The notes beneath the pieces are model-generated. The model was given only the letters and a program-made list of their open reading frames with translations. It ran no database searches and was not told the origin of the DNA. This document shows, piece by piece, positions 34,495-34,584 of a stretch of DNA of 34,584 bases (positions are counted from its first letter, which is position 1; each line of letters opens with the position of its first letter). The translations under genes were made by a program, and so were the position numbers. Source of the stretch: Microvirga arvi (lineage in GTDB: Bacteria > Pseudomonadota > Alphaproteobacteria > Rhizobiales > Beijerinckiaceae); contig NZ_JAFEMD010000055.1 of assembly GCF_016892765.1 (NCBI RefSeq), positions 1-34,584 on the forward strand, in the 5' to 3' direction.

Positions 34495-34584
34495 CTACTC
34501 GGTGAACACCTCGTCCCTTCCCTTTCGGATGGAAGGCAGGAGGGCGATCACAAGTAGGATAGCGGCCACCGCGAGCAGACCGGC
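34495..34584 (-). CDS. Partial: C-terminus of tripartite transporter permease (TctA-like)
   Basis: The last 29 codons run in from the right edge: a hydrophobic helix (AGLLAVAAILLVIALLPSI) followed by RKGRDEVFTE and a stop. A C-terminal membrane helix followed by R-x-G-R-x-EVF fits TctA-type permeases. It lies 59 nt before the binding protein start, so the two form one operon. The gene is cut by the window edge. Confidence 0.65.
   Translation of the reverse strand, partial: AGLLAVAAILLVIALLPSIRKGRDEVFTE

Overview
Organism. The window looks alphaproteobacterial, probably Hyphomicrobiales (Rhizobiales). The tRNA-His(GUG) has no encoded G-1 and carries A73, a known peculiarity of many Alphaproteobacteria. 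The transport genes (a branched-chain-type ABC transporter and a Bug/TctC binding protein) and the ietAS pair also fit soil or plant-associated Rhizobiales. The window is a patchwork: mobile-element debris on the left, an intact chromosomal catabolic locus in the middle, more debris, then a defence/stability module next to tRNA genes, and finally a tripartite tricarboxylate transporter on the right.

Layout. (1) 1-4251: a plus-strand operon-like run from a phage or satellite-type element. It has a small primase-domain protein, a TOPRIM-DUF927 ATPase broken by one frameshift, a small protein whose gene contains a striking tandem-repeat hairpin, a short unknown ORF, and a possible ADP-ribosyltransferase-like protein. 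(2) 4252-5764: about 1.5 kb without a convincing gene, rich in TGTCTTGAGG-type repeats and inverted repeats; it may be an origin or control region. (3) 5765-8707: a large HelD/UvrD-like superfamily 1 helicase with a nuclease-like insertion and C-terminal zinc ribbons. (4) 8789-9090: a scar of an IS3-family insertion sequence, showing only the start of OrfA and the end of OrfB. (5) 9238-22388: a coherent catabolic locus. On the minus strand, livH-livM-livG-livF, an isochorismatase-family amidohydrolase, two polysaccharide-deacetylase/imidase-type hydrolases, an aconitase-superfamily LeuC/LeuD-like pair and a class III CoA-transferase. Divergently on the plus strand, an isocitrate-lyase/PEP-mutase-family lyase, the ABC binding protein and an IclR regulator. 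Three related 17-bp sites lie between the two arms. (6) 22400-29200: eroded accessory DNA with a broken SNF2 helicase, several small phage-like genes, an XRE repressor divergent from a Rha-like regulator, and a two-gene unit with a membrane protein. (7) 29253-33334: a tRNA-like gene with a damaged 3' half, then ietS and ietA (subtilase and AAA ATPase), a 49-nt tRNA-Lys(CUU) 3' fragment, and an intact tRNA-His. (8) 33458-34584: a TctC-type binding protein and the last codons of a TctA-like permease.

How the genes work together. The most interesting intact system is the catabolic locus. My inference is that it imports a small amide or cyclic imide. A PuuE/imidase-type hydrolase would open the ring, the isochorismatase-type amidase would remove the remaining amide, the LeuCD-like hydratase/isomerase would act on the resulting maleate-type diacid, and the lyase (with or without CoA-transferase activation) would cleave the hydroxy-diacid. 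LeuC and LeuD both depart from the leucine-pathway consensus at normally conserved positions, which argues against simple leucine biosynthesis. The right-hand ietAS pair is a known toxin-antitoxin-like and anti-phage module; its position beside tRNA genes and tRNA fragments suggests an integration hot spot.
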